DNA of 64,000 nt from Sphingomonas sp. R647 (lineage in GTDB: Bacteria; Pseudomonadota; Alphaproteobacteria; Sphingomonadales; Sphingomonadaceae), in contig NZ_JAIQXT010000010.1 in assembly GCF_020177055.1 (NCBI RefSeq), positions 1 to 64,000 of the forward strand, given 5' to 3'. Of this stretch, positions 1 to 7,960 are shown piece after piece. The position numbers were made by a program, and so were the translations under genes. The notes under the pieces are model-generated. The model did not search any database, was not told the DNA's origin, and was given only the letters and a program-made list of their open reading frames with translations. Positions within the stretch are counted from its first letter, which is position 1. Each line of letters opens with the position of its first letter.

Positions 1-98
1 AGCATCTGCTTGGGCCGTTCGGGACGCGACATCGGCCATAGCCGGGTTCCCGCACCGCCCGACAGGATCACCGGGACAATCGCTTCACACGCAAACAT
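1..98 (-). CDS. manC: Mannose-1-phosphate guanylyltransferase, N-terminal part (cut by window edge)
   Basis: Only the first 32 codons lie in the window. Translation of the minus strand from the ATG at 98 gives the nucleotidyltransferase signature GGAGTRLWPMSR at residues 14-25, followed by PERPKQML, which is the usual opening of the ManC/CpsB family (GTP + mannose-1-phosphate to GDP-mannose). A GAGGGG-like ribosome site precedes the start. Its place downstream of the polysaccharide genes fits supply of GDP-mannose or derived sugars to the polymer. The rest of the enzyme, including any fused isomerase domain, is outside the window, so the one- or two-domain form cannot be told. Confidence 0.85.
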   Translation of the reverse strand, partial: MFACEAIVPVILSGGAGTRLWPMSRPERPKQM

Positions 99-271
99 AG
101 ACCGACGCCCCTCTCACCAGTGTTAAAAATACCGACAAAACGCAGGATAGCACTAGGGCGCCAGCGCGCACTAGCAGGGCCGTGAATTAGAATCGTATTA
201 GCCCCCCCCCGCTTCCTCGGTGTAACCACCCGGCTCCGACCGAACTCAACGGAGAGAATTCACTACAAACA

Positions 272-1438
272 TTACTCTCCAGCCGCAACATGCGTTCGCA
301 AGTTAGTTCCACCAAGCGCAAGCAAGTAGATCAAACAAAGCAGAACATTGGACAAGCAAAACAAATAGGAAATCACCATAACGGATGGACCAATTAAAAA
401 CAGTGACGCCCCAAACATGACACTAACCGCGACATTTGCCGACGTATACACAAACACCGGCCTCCGATAGTTGAGAAAATTCACAATAACCTGATTAAAC
501 AAATGAACAAATCCGCCTAACGCCAGAATTGTTACATACCCAGCGCCTGCCAAGGCGGCGAATGATAGTAGAACGACAGCCAAACAGAAAATGGCGATAT
601 GGACAGTCCGAATCCGAGATATCTCAGATTCCGCCAGATCAAAAATCCACTTCTGCAAAATACGCAGCAAAGAAGTTAGAACGGTCTGACAGGCACTAAG
701 CACAAAGAAAACGGCACCATACCTTGAGTACTCGTCAACGGAGAGCAAAGGGAACAAAATAATCTTATCCAGCCCATTCCTCACCCAAAAAAGCGCATGG
801 GTAACACTGAATGACGCCCCGTCTCCAATCAAGCGCCAACGCGATTCGATCGCTACGTCTGAATGCCAACCGGAAACCAAAAGTTGTACCAGCACCGGCA
901 TCAACAATACTCCGGATATCAAAATCCCAACGTAACGAAGATCAACTGAACCCCAAAGCCCAGACAAAATATTCGACACGAGAATAATGAACCCGCTAAT
1001 GCTCAGAACGACAAAAATGGGAGCTCCGCGCGTTATACGGTATCTGGAGTACACCACGTCAGCGACGATCATAGCACCAGCTGCAGCTGCAACGAGAGCG
1101 TGGGTGCTAAAGGCGAACATGAAAAGGGTCACGGCGCACACACAAAACACTGCCAAAGGCGTAAGGCGCCGCACCGAAAAATCCGCATTCCTATGCAGCT
1201 CTCTTGCATGTAGGAACGGCAACCCAAACGCCGCAGCATTATAAAACAACGTAAAACTCGAGTTCAAATAGACAAACTCGGAAAATAACGAACGGTCGCC
1301 AAAGTATAAAATCGCGCCCGCGACAAAGAACCCCCCCTTAAGTAGAAACTCAAGAAACAGCAGCCTCGCGCCCGCGCCGATCCTCGACGCCGCGCCGAAA
1401 GAAAATGAACCCAATAGCCACATAAAGTAATAGCCCAT
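272..1438 (-). CDS. Wzx-like polysaccharide flippase / multi-spanning membrane protein
   Basis: About 388 residues dominated by hydrophobic segments (roughly ten or more predicted spans) with short polar loops, as expected for an inner-membrane lipid-linked oligosaccharide flippase of the MATE/MOP type. No catalytic motif is expected in this family; the call rests on topology, length and position next to the Wzy-like gene and glycosyltransferases. The ATG used here overlaps the end of the polymerase gene by about 90 nt; the protein resembles a flippase N-terminus only from about residue 30 (LLFLEFLLKGGFF), so a later, non-ATG start is possible. Base composition is much more A+T-rich than in the rest of the window. 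Confidence 0.6.
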   Translation of the reverse strand: MGYYFMWLLGSFSFGAASRIGAGARLLFLEFLLKGGFFVAGAILYFGDRSLFSEFVYLNSSFTLFYNAAAFGLPFLHARELHRNADFSVRRLTPLAVFCVCAVTLFMFAFSTHALVAAAAGAMIVADVVYSRYRITRGAPIFVVLSISGFIILVSNILSGLWGSVDLRYVGILISGVLLMPVLVQLLVSGWHSDVAIESRWRLIGDGASFSVTHALFWVRNGLDKIILFPLLSVDEYSRYGAVFFVLSACQTVLTSLLRILQKWIFDLAESEISRIRTVHIAIFCLAVVLLSFAALAGAGYVTILALGGFVHLFNQVIVNFLNYRRPVFVYTSANVAVSVMFGASLFLIGPSVMVISYLFCLSNVLLCLIYLLALGGTNLRTHVAAGE

Positions 1439-2612
1439 GCGTGACAAAAGTCGTAATTAGTGCACTATTGGTCAACTGCCAAATATACAGCGCCGAAACT
1501 GCCTTCGTAGCAGGATGCGCGAATCTGGACTGAAGTGCTATCGTCCCGAAACCAATGATCAGATAAAGCGCGCTTCCGATCAATCCGAAATTTACAAAAC
1601 CATCTGACAGCACGCCATTGTTCAAACTGGTGCCAAAGCCCCACAACTGATAGCCCATCTCCCACGTAGGACCCGGCCCATCGTAGACGCCTGTTATTCC
1701 ATTCAAAACAGAATGCTTGAGAAAAAGAGGTTTTCCGGCGAAATAATTGAAATAGGCCTCATTCAACCAGGCCGGGATGAGGAGAAGTCGCCTCGTTAAA
1801 AAAGTATGCGCCGCGAGCCCCGGGGATCCTGGACTCTGGGGAGCAATTGTCAGCACGAACAAGAAAGCCGCAAAACCGAGCGCCATTGCAAATGATGCCC
1901 GCGTACTGCGCGGCCAACATATGCAATATGTGAGCGCCAAAAAGAACAATATCGACTTCTGGGCAGACGTTGAATATAGCAAAAGAATCGCGACTGTAAG
2001 CGCCGCTACCCTAAACATGTTCCTCTGCTGAAGATATATCCCGAGCGCGAGAAGTGAAAAAAGCTTAGATACAGTCGAAAACAACAAATTTTCTAAAAAA
2101 TTGCGGCCGCCTGTAACTTCCCATCGGGCGTCGTACACGCCCTCGAAAAGAAACAAGGACAAGCTAAACTTGAAACCGTTCGACGCAAAAAAATACCCCG
2201 CACAGAACAATGTTAGCCAAAAAAACCAATCGACGAACGGTCGACCCGCTAAAACTGGCTGACGCTTCCCCTCTTGTACCACCACGCAGAATAGAAAAAA
2301 TGCCGCGGTTGACAGTAGCGCAATCTCAATATGCATCTGAAAGTGAACAAAATAAGAAACGTTTGCCCAAACGTTAAATAACCAAGCCACTATCTTTACA
2401 ACATAGTTACCGCCGCGGATAAATATTCCAACAATGCTTAAAGCCAAAAGACCTACAGCGACAGCATAACGATCACCATAACTTGAGGGGCGCATTCCTG
2501 GGTAAAATACGGTCTCATCAATATAGCCGGCGTAGCCAGAGATTACAAAAGCGATGAGCGCGACTACAACAGCAAAGCTGCCAATCGCGGGCAGACTGCG
2601 ATTAGCAAGCAT
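1350..2612 (-). CDS. Wzy-like O-antigen/exopolysaccharide polymerase
   Basis: A 420-residue integral membrane protein with about ten to twelve hydrophobic spans and a larger polar loop near residues 270-335 (GKPLFLKHSVLNG to NNGVLSDG), the arrangement typical of Wzy polymerases that join lipid-linked repeat units in the periplasm. Wzy proteins are very diverse in sequence, so the call is by topology and context. It starts 11 nt inside the end of the acyltransferase gene and runs into the flippase gene, which suggests translational coupling. Low G+C, as for its neighbours, points to lateral acquisition of the locus. Confidence 0.6.
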   Translation of the reverse strand: MLANRSLPAIGSFAVVVALIAFVISGYAGYIDETVFYPGMRPSSYGDRYAVAVGLLALSIVGIFIRGGNYVVKIVAWLFNVWANVSYFVHFQMHIEIALLSTAAFFLFCVVVQEGKRQPVLAGRPFVDWFFWLTLFCAGYFFASNGFKFSLSLFLFEGVYDARWEVTGGRNFLENLLFSTVSKLFSLLALGIYLQQRNMFRVAALTVAILLLYSTSAQKSILFFLALTYCICWPRSTRASFAMALGFAAFLFVLTIAPQSPGSPGLAAHTFLTRRLLLIPAWLNEAYFNYFAGKPLFLKHSVLNGITGVYDGPGPTWEMGYQLWGFGTSLNNGVLSDGFVNFGLIGSALYLIIGFGTIALQSRFAHPATKAVSALYIWQLTNSALITTFVTHGLLLYVAIGFIFFRRGVEDRRGREAAVS

Positions 2613-3096
2613 ACTGGTTCAACCGAGAAAAGTCATCAACGTTTCGAGATCCAAAACGTACCGCTGGATTGCCGCCATAGATACCGCAATCCTCCAAGCG
2701 ACCATGTACAACCGCACCAGCTTGGACAATGACACCATCGCCGATAATTGATCCCGGGAGGATTATCACGTGACTACCCACCCAGACATAATTTCCAATT
2801 TTCACCGGCTTCAGCTCGTAGCTGTCGTCGTAGGGCAATCGCACTGCTGATTTATAATTGTGGTTCTGAGTGAATATTTTAATATCTTTTCCGAAATGGC
2901 AATCATTCCCGATCTCAACCTCTCCCTTCCCGTCTACCCACACACCGTTAACATGGCAATTGGAGCCGAACAGGGTAACTTTATTAAACTTACATACTCC
3001 GTTAATCGTAACCCCCTCTAATTTCACGCCCGGATTGATCGCCAATGTTACGGCTCTGCCAACCGCCTTCGTTATCGCTTTTAAGCCGATAGACAT
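2602..3096 (-). CDS. Left-handed beta-helix (hexapeptide repeat) acyltransferase
   Basis: A 164-residue protein of the LbH O-acetyltransferase class (maltose/colanic-acid transacetylase type), probably adding acetyl from acetyl-CoA to a sugar of the repeat unit. Imperfect hexapeptide turns run through the middle, and the family signature is clear in KIGNYVWVGSHVIILPGS followed by IGDGVIVQAGAVV and the closing IYGGNPAV segment; the likely catalytic His is in the QNHNY segment. I place the start at the ATG at 3096 (GCGGGG-like site upstream) rather than at 3150. The start still lies about 95 nt inside the preceding glycosyltransferase reading frame, an unusually long overlap. Confidence 0.8.
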   Translation of the reverse strand: MSIGLKAITKAVGRAVTLAINPGVKLEGVTINGVCKFNKVTLFGSNCHVNGVWVDGKGEVEIGNDCHFGKDIKIFTQNHNYKSAVRLPYDDSYELKPVKIGNYVWVGSHVIILPGSIIGDGVIVQAGAVVHGRLEDCGIYGGNPAVRFGSRNVDDFSRLNQYAC

Positions 3097-4138
3097 TTTC
3101 GAAACCCCGCAATACGTCCAAGAAATCTGATCCAAGAGCATCGACGACAATGATTGTCTTTGTATCGGCGTACTCCACCAGCACTGTAGAGTAACAGCCT
3201 ATCAAGACTGAACACTGCGCGACCTGTTCCTCAAGCGGAACTTGGCTTTCTTTCATTCTTGGATGGAACCTGTACTCGATCGAAATACCGAGAGCTTTGA
3301 GCTGGCGATATGCGCCATACAAAGCATCATGAACCGTTTCCTGGCCGATAACGAGAACCCTGAGGTGCCGAAATTTTCGACAAAACTCCATGGGACCGAT
3401 AATCGGAATTTGGTCGATCCAACGGCGTTCAATTTTCCCGGCGTCGAAAGGTATGGGCGTTCGTGAGATATAGGACCGCCACGTCTCATCAAGTGGGACG
3501 AAAACGTCTGGGAAGTATATATGCTTCGATCCACTATAGCCTATATGACATGGCGACACCGCGCCATGCTGAAGCTCGCACACAGTCATTCCTATGGAAC
3601 GGGCAGCGGCGATTACTGGATAATGCGAATATGATACTGTTAGTATCAATTCAGACGCACCACTCGCATGCAAAATTATCTTCATCGCTCTAAAATAGAT
3701 CGCGTCCCCGACATAGGCCGCCACCTCTTTGAGCGTTAGTAGGTCTGAATAAAAAACCGCAAAAGGCGGAGTGAGTAACACGCCGATGGCATGGCAAATC
3801 CCACGCAGTATCTCAAGATTTAGTGTCGCTGCTGACCGAGAGTAGTAGCCGAATATCAGGCTCCCCTTTGGGGGTCGTAGCACGACATCAGGCCCATTGA
3901 TTAAGTAAACCGAATGGCGCTTCGATCGACACACGTTTACAAGCCGGAATAGACTAAGTACGTCTCTTAATTGCGCGCGCTTACGTTTGATAGCCGCAAA
4001 GCCCGCTAGCCGCACTCGGCGTTCGAAATTTATGCGCCTAAATCCGTAGTAGGGATAATATCCGAAAATGCTGATCTCCCTCCGAAGATCGCTGCTTTCG
4101 TCTTTCAAGAAATCCTGGATCTTAGCGAGAATTGACAT
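3002..4138 (-). CDS. GT-B-like glycosyltransferase of a polysaccharide cluster
   Basis: A 378-residue soluble protein without membrane spans. Two features suggest a GT-B fold transferase of the capsule/teichoic or polysialyltransferase-like kind: a QHG motif at about 190-192 (within CELQHGAVSP) and an HPR motif at about 292-294 (YRFHPRMKES). Such motifs bind the nucleotide or phosphate of the donor in CMP-sialic acid and CDP-glycerol transferases. With a CMP-sugar synthetase nearby, transfer of a nonulosonic acid is a reasonable guess, but I cannot name the donor. ATG start with GGGGTAG upstream; the end overlaps the acyltransferase gene. Confidence 0.5.
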   Translation of the reverse strand: MSILAKIQDFLKDESSDLRREISIFGYYPYYGFRRINFERRVRLAGFAAIKRKRAQLRDVLSLFRLVNVCRSKRHSVYLINGPDVVLRPPKGSLIFGYYSRSAATLNLEILRGICHAIGVLLTPPFAVFYSDLLTLKEVAAYVGDAIYFRAMKIILHASGASELILTVSYSHYPVIAAARSIGMTVCELQHGAVSPCHIGYSGSKHIYFPDVFVPLDETWRSYISRTPIPFDAGKIERRWIDQIPIIGPMEFCRKFRHLRVLVIGQETVHDALYGAYRQLKALGISIEYRFHPRMKESQVPLEEQVAQCSVLIGCYSTVLVEYADTKTIIVVDALGSDFLDVLRGFENVYRLKSDNEGGWQSRNIGDQSGREIRGGYD

Positions 4139-4141
4139 GCG

Positions 4142-4945
4142 TCAACTACCCCGACGTTGCGAGATAAATAATCTCACCTTGCGCCGTAGGACTATATTAC
4201 CGGAGCGCACAAACCAGTGCGCGATTTGATACAAACTGCGCGCTAGACTAAGGTTCTCATAGCGCCGATAAACGCTCCATTGGTAAGGAATGTTGCGGAG
4301 TTTGTTGCTAGATACACTCCCTGGGTGAATCCGATAGGAGCAAGTCACGGTAGGAACCAGTATAGCCTGACCGACGCGCCGCAGGACTTCGAGAAAAAAT
4401 AGATAGTCTTGGCGTTTTCTGGCGTTCACAAATCGGATGTCGGCGCCCACTTTCTCCACGTCATAAATGAAGCTTGAAGTCCTGATATAGCAATGAGCGA
4501 GCAATGAACGATAGGTCACAAGCTCCGGCAAATCGTTCTCACAGTCATAAACCACTCCGGACTCGTCCATTATGTCGTAGTAGCTGTACGCAGCCGCAGC
4601 CCCACTTGACTGCAAAGCTGCTATTTGCTGAGCTATCTTATCCGGATACCACAAATCATCAGAGTCCAAAAACGCAATGTATCGGCCGCGGGCGAGTTCG
4701 AGACCTCTACTCCTCGACCTTCCCGCTCCCTGATTTGCGTCACTAGTACTCAACTTAACGCGGCAATCATCGATTGATTTTATTATCGCGACCGTCGCGT
4801 CCGACGAGCAATCATCAATACATAAGACTTCGACATTCTTGTACGTCTGAGAAAGAACTGATGTAATCGTCGAGAGAATATAATCTTGTACATTATAGGT
4901 CGGTACAATTACCGAAACGAGGCTATCGGTATCCCGGTCAGTCAT
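4142..4945 (-). CDS. Family 2 glycosyltransferase
   Basis: 267 residues with a classical GT2 (GT-A fold) N-terminal domain: VSVIVPTYN at about residues 10-18, the LSQTYKNVEVLCIDD block at 31-45, and a DSDD metal/nucleotide-binding motif at 94-97 followed by LWYPDK. The C-terminal third is basic and amphipathic, as in enzymes that work at the membrane on undecaprenyl-linked intermediates. The start codon overlaps the stop of the cytidylyltransferase gene (TAATG), so the two are probably translated together. The sugar it transfers cannot be read from sequence. Confidence 0.85.
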   Translation of the reverse strand: MTDRDTDSLVSVIVPTYNVQDYILSTITSVLSQTYKNVEVLCIDDCSSDATVAIIKSIDDCRVKLSTSDANQGAGRSRSRGLELARGRYIAFLDSDDLWYPDKIAQQIAALQSSGAAAAYSYYDIMDESGVVYDCENDLPELVTYRSLLAHCYIRTSSFIYDVEKVGADIRFVNARKRQDYLFFLEVLRRVGQAILVPTVTCSYRIHPGSVSSNKLRNIPYQWSVYRRYENLSLARSLYQIAHWFVRSGNIVLRRKVRLFISQRRGS

Positions 4946-5705
4946 TAGACAACTCTTGCAAATATCTGATTAGCGAAGACGGCATAATCTGATCGAAGCA
5001 AATTTCTGCCAACTGAAAGTCGATCATGTGATCTATATCAATTGCCATGTCCTGCGGGACGTTGAGCGCCTTGATACGTGCGCCAGTCATCGACCCAGCT
5101 AAGACTACTTCCGAACGCACGATATCTAACTGCCCGGTATGCCAAAGCGCTGTTGGAAGCTCACCGCGCGGACGATTGTAAGCTTCGGCTAATCCTGGAA
5201 CTTGGATAATCGGCTCGAGAAATCCATCATCGCGTTCACGCCACATTTTGTACGGCGGCAGGGGGGCAGGCGTTACCGAACGAACGGAATCTATCCGTCC
5301 ATCCCGCATTAGCTGCAAGCCGCTTTCAATCCACGCTGGATCACGAAATGGAGTTGTTGGCCTAAGTTGCACAACAAATTCCGGGATGGACTTCTCGTTT
5401 TCGGCCAGCCAGTTTAGAAAATGGTTGAAGACGTCGTAGTCCGTTGACCCATCCGCAGCAAGGGACGCCGGTCTCGTGAACGGGACTTCTGCGCCGGCTG
5501 AAAGTGCAGCACTCGCGATATCAACATCATCTGTAGAGCAAATCACTCGGTCTAGCGACGCGACCTTTCCCGCGGCGACAGACCAACACACGAGTGGGTG
5601 TCCTCCAAGTTTCCTCACATTTTTGCCAGGCAGGCCCTTTGAACCTCCGCGTCCGAGCACTAGCCCGTACGCAGTATTTGGCTTGATCCGCACAGACTGC
5701 CTCAT
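4938..5705 (-). CDS. CMP-nonulosonate cytidylyltransferase (NeuA-like)
   Basis: 255 residues from the ATG at 5705, which overlaps the stop of the fusion gene by 4 nt (ATGA). The N-terminus carries the cytidylyltransferase signature LGRGGSKGLPGKN at about 18-30, and PTTPFRDP occurs near residue 120, both typical of CMP-sialic acid, CMP-legionaminate or CMP-pseudaminate synthetases that activate a nine-carbon keto sugar with CTP. Downstream of a NeuB-type synthase it should activate that enzyme's product. Whether the sugar is Neu5Ac, legionaminate, KDN or another acid is not determined by the sequence I can see. Confidence 0.8.
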   Translation of the reverse strand: MRQSVRIKPNTAYGLVLGRGGSKGLPGKNVRKLGGHPLVCWSVAAGKVASLDRVICSTDDVDIASAALSAGAEVPFTRPASLAADGSTDYDVFNHFLNWLAENEKSIPEFVVQLRPTTPFRDPAWIESGLQLMRDGRIDSVRSVTPAPLPPYKMWRERDDGFLEPIIQVPGLAEAYNRPRGELPTALWHTGQLDIVRSEVVLAGSMTGARIKALNVPQDMAIDIDHMIDFQLAEICFDQIMPSSLIRYLQELSND

Positions 5706-7960
5706 ACAGGCGTCCCGAACCAACGCTCGAGCTTATCGAGAGCGTACCAGAAACCGGCCCCGTCATCCTTATGGCCTTGCCAAATCTCGGGGATAAACGA
5801 CGCGTGAGGAGCATCCCTCGACAGCACTTCCGCGATCGCTGCGAAATCCATATCACCGTCCCCGATCTGCAACCCTTCTCCATCGATACCACGCGCATCG
5901 ACAATGTGCAGATGCGCGGTGAAGCGGGCAACAATATCGCAAAACTCTGACATGGACCATCCGAAGTGGTTGCAGGCCAATTGGGAATGCGAAAGGTCGA
6001 AACAAATTCGCATCTCGTTCATCTTACAAAAATCCTCGATTTCCCAAGGATCGACAAAGAGATTGTGGTGACTCTGTCCACCAAAATGCCACGGGAATGG
6101 GGGCATCGTTTGGGGGATCAATTCGACGCCACTAGCGTCGATTGCCCCAAGGGAATCCTCAAGCCGGCGATACAGCTCTTGCCGATCCCCCTTAGGACGA
6201 AAACCATCACTGCTAAAGCCACCCATATTCACAATGATAAGCGGCTTCGCCGTGCGGGGGTGCCACTCATTGAGCCGACGGGTCAAATCACAGACTCGCT
6301 GCAATTCCAAAATGGAGCGATCGCGGTAAGCCCTATCCTCGGCCACCAAATCGAGAACGTGATCCCCGGCGAATAGCTCGGGCGCATGCACTAAAAACTC
6401 GACATCCACTACATCACTAAACCACGTTGACAGGTCTTCTTCCATGTCCTTGTAAGAAAGATGATACTCCAGAAGATCAAGGTTAGTTGCGCTCTTCATC
6501 CGCTGATAATCGTGCCAGCGTACAGGCAAACCCCAGGGTCTTGAAAAATCAAAATTTCGTGGCCCACGCCGTGCCTCCTCGAGGTCCGAGGGAAAGAAAG
6601 GAGTTCCACCTTGGATGTGACGGCGTACCGGAAGACCTATCAGGTCGGGCAAGCGATTCGGTTGCAAGCCCTGCCCCGGACTTCTTATCACGACGTCTGC
6701 ATCTTTCACTATAGACCCCTCTGCCAAATCATGGGCCGCAAAGATGCTTTTCGCCAAAATCTCTCGATTCATCATTTCGCCTTGGGTGATCATGCGCTCT
6801 GACTTCACACCTAGGGCCGTTTCGGTGGAACGAATTGCCTCAACCATGGCGCGAAATTCTTCGGGAAGAAGGGATACTTTATGATCATTCCCCTCCATCG
6901 TGCGGTCGACCGTAAAATGCTTTTCAACAATCTTTGCCCCCAGCGCGACTGCGGCAACAGGAATAAACCATCCGCGCTCATGACCAGAGTACCCCACGAC
7001 AGCTCCACCGAATTCCTTTAGGCGGCCCAAATATGCCAAGTTAACGTCTTTATATGGAGTGGGATAAGTCGAGTTCACGTGAAGTAGAGCAAAAGGCGTT
7101 CCCGACTTCTGGAGCAAATCGACTGATGACTTTATCTCCAGTTCAGTCGACATGCCGGTCGAGCAGATAAGCGGACGCCCAAGCCCGGCCATTTGTTGTA
7201 GCAGTGTATGATTTGTAAAATCAGCGGAGGCTACCTTGTATCCCTGCATGCCATACTGGTCGAGCGCCAAAAGTGAAGGGTAATCCCAAGGTGTACAAAG
7301 AGGTTCAACTCCCCTCGCCCTGCAGTAATCGAAAAGCATAAAGAGGTCGCGCGGATCTAAATTGAACCTAGACAATAGGTCCAGCGTGTATTGAGATCCC
7401 AAGTCCTGTGATGCATCAGAAGCGCCAGTTTTCGCACTGTAAAGAGCAGACATATCCCTCATTTGGAATTTTACGCAGTCCGCGCCCGCTTCTACCGCCA
7501 ACTCAATTAAGCGCTTCGCTAGAGATACGTCCCCATTATGATTGTTACCAATTTCAGCAATCACAAATACCGGATCAGTATCTGAGATCCTCCGCTCGCC
7601 AATAACGAATCCGGGACTTCCCGCGCGCGCGATTGCGATGAGGTGCCCCGCTTCGTCAGTAAGGGGAATAAGGCGCACATGAGAAGAAAGCGCAGCTTCA
7701 ACATCTTTAGGCGGCGCCCCAAAGGGAAGCGCAAAAAAATCACGATTTGCGATCGCAATCGCAGATTCATTCAGATCTATGCCGCTCCCGAGAGCGAGCC
7801 ACCGCCGGATGTCACCGTCAGTAATCAACCCTTGCGCGACTCCCTTCGAGGACACCGCGATAACGCACCCAGATTTATTCGAAGAAATTTTATCTAGAAC
7901 TGCTTTCACAGTATCTTCTGAGAAGACGATGTAGGGAGCGACATGCCTGTCTATAATCAT
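5702..7960 (-). CDS. CBS - NeuB-type nonulosonate synthase - SAF - TIM-barrel fusion protein
   Basis: A 752-residue multidomain protein from the ATG at 7960. Residues 1-112 look like a CBS pair (ITDGDIRRWL at 46-55). Residues 125-395 are a NeuB-type synthase that would condense phosphoenolpyruvate with a six-carbon sugar: AEIGNNHNGD at 135-144, KFQ at 164-166, STGM at 268-271, GYSGH at 323-327, EKHFTVDR at 346-353 and GNDH at 357-360. Residues 400-462 match the SAF/antifreeze-like cap. Residues 475-752 resemble a xylose-isomerase-like TIM barrel (HAPE, CFDLSHS, HLHIVDARG). Ordinary NeuB proteins have about 340-360 residues, so both ends are additions. The weak AAAGTG upstream is the only ribosome site seen. 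Confidence 0.8.
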   Translation of the reverse strand: MIIDRHVAPYIVFSEDTVKAVLDKISSNKSGCVIAVSSKGVAQGLITDGDIRRWLALGSGIDLNESAIAIANRDFFALPFGAPPKDVEAALSSHVRLIPLTDEAGHLIAIARAGSPGFVIGERRISDTDPVFVIAEIGNNHNGDVSLAKRLIELAVEAGADCVKFQMRDMSALYSAKTGASDASQDLGSQYTLDLLSRFNLDPRDLFMLFDYCRARGVEPLCTPWDYPSLLALDQYGMQGYKVASADFTNHTLLQQMAGLGRPLICSTGMSTELEIKSSVDLLQKSGTPFALLHVNSTYPTPYKDVNLAYLGRLKEFGGAVVGYSGHERGWFIPVAAVALGAKIVEKHFTVDRTMEGNDHKVSLLPEEFRAMVEAIRSTETALGVKSERMITQGEMMNREILAKSIFAAHDLAEGSIVKDADVVIRSPGQGLQPNRLPDLIGLPVRRHIQGGTPFFPSDLEEARRGPRNFDFSRPWGLPVRWHDYQRMKSATNLDLLEYHLSYKDMEEDLSTWFSDVVDVEFLVHAPELFAGDHVLDLVAEDRAYRDRSILELQRVCDLTRRLNEWHPRTAKPLIIVNMGGFSSDGFRPKGDRQELYRRLEDSLGAIDASGVELIPQTMPPFPWHFGGQSHHNLFVDPWEIEDFCKMNEMRICFDLSHSQLACNHFGWSMSEFCDIVARFTAHLHIVDARGIDGEGLQIGDGDMDFAAIAEVLSRDAPHASFIPEIWQGHKDDGAGFWYALDKLERWFGTPV

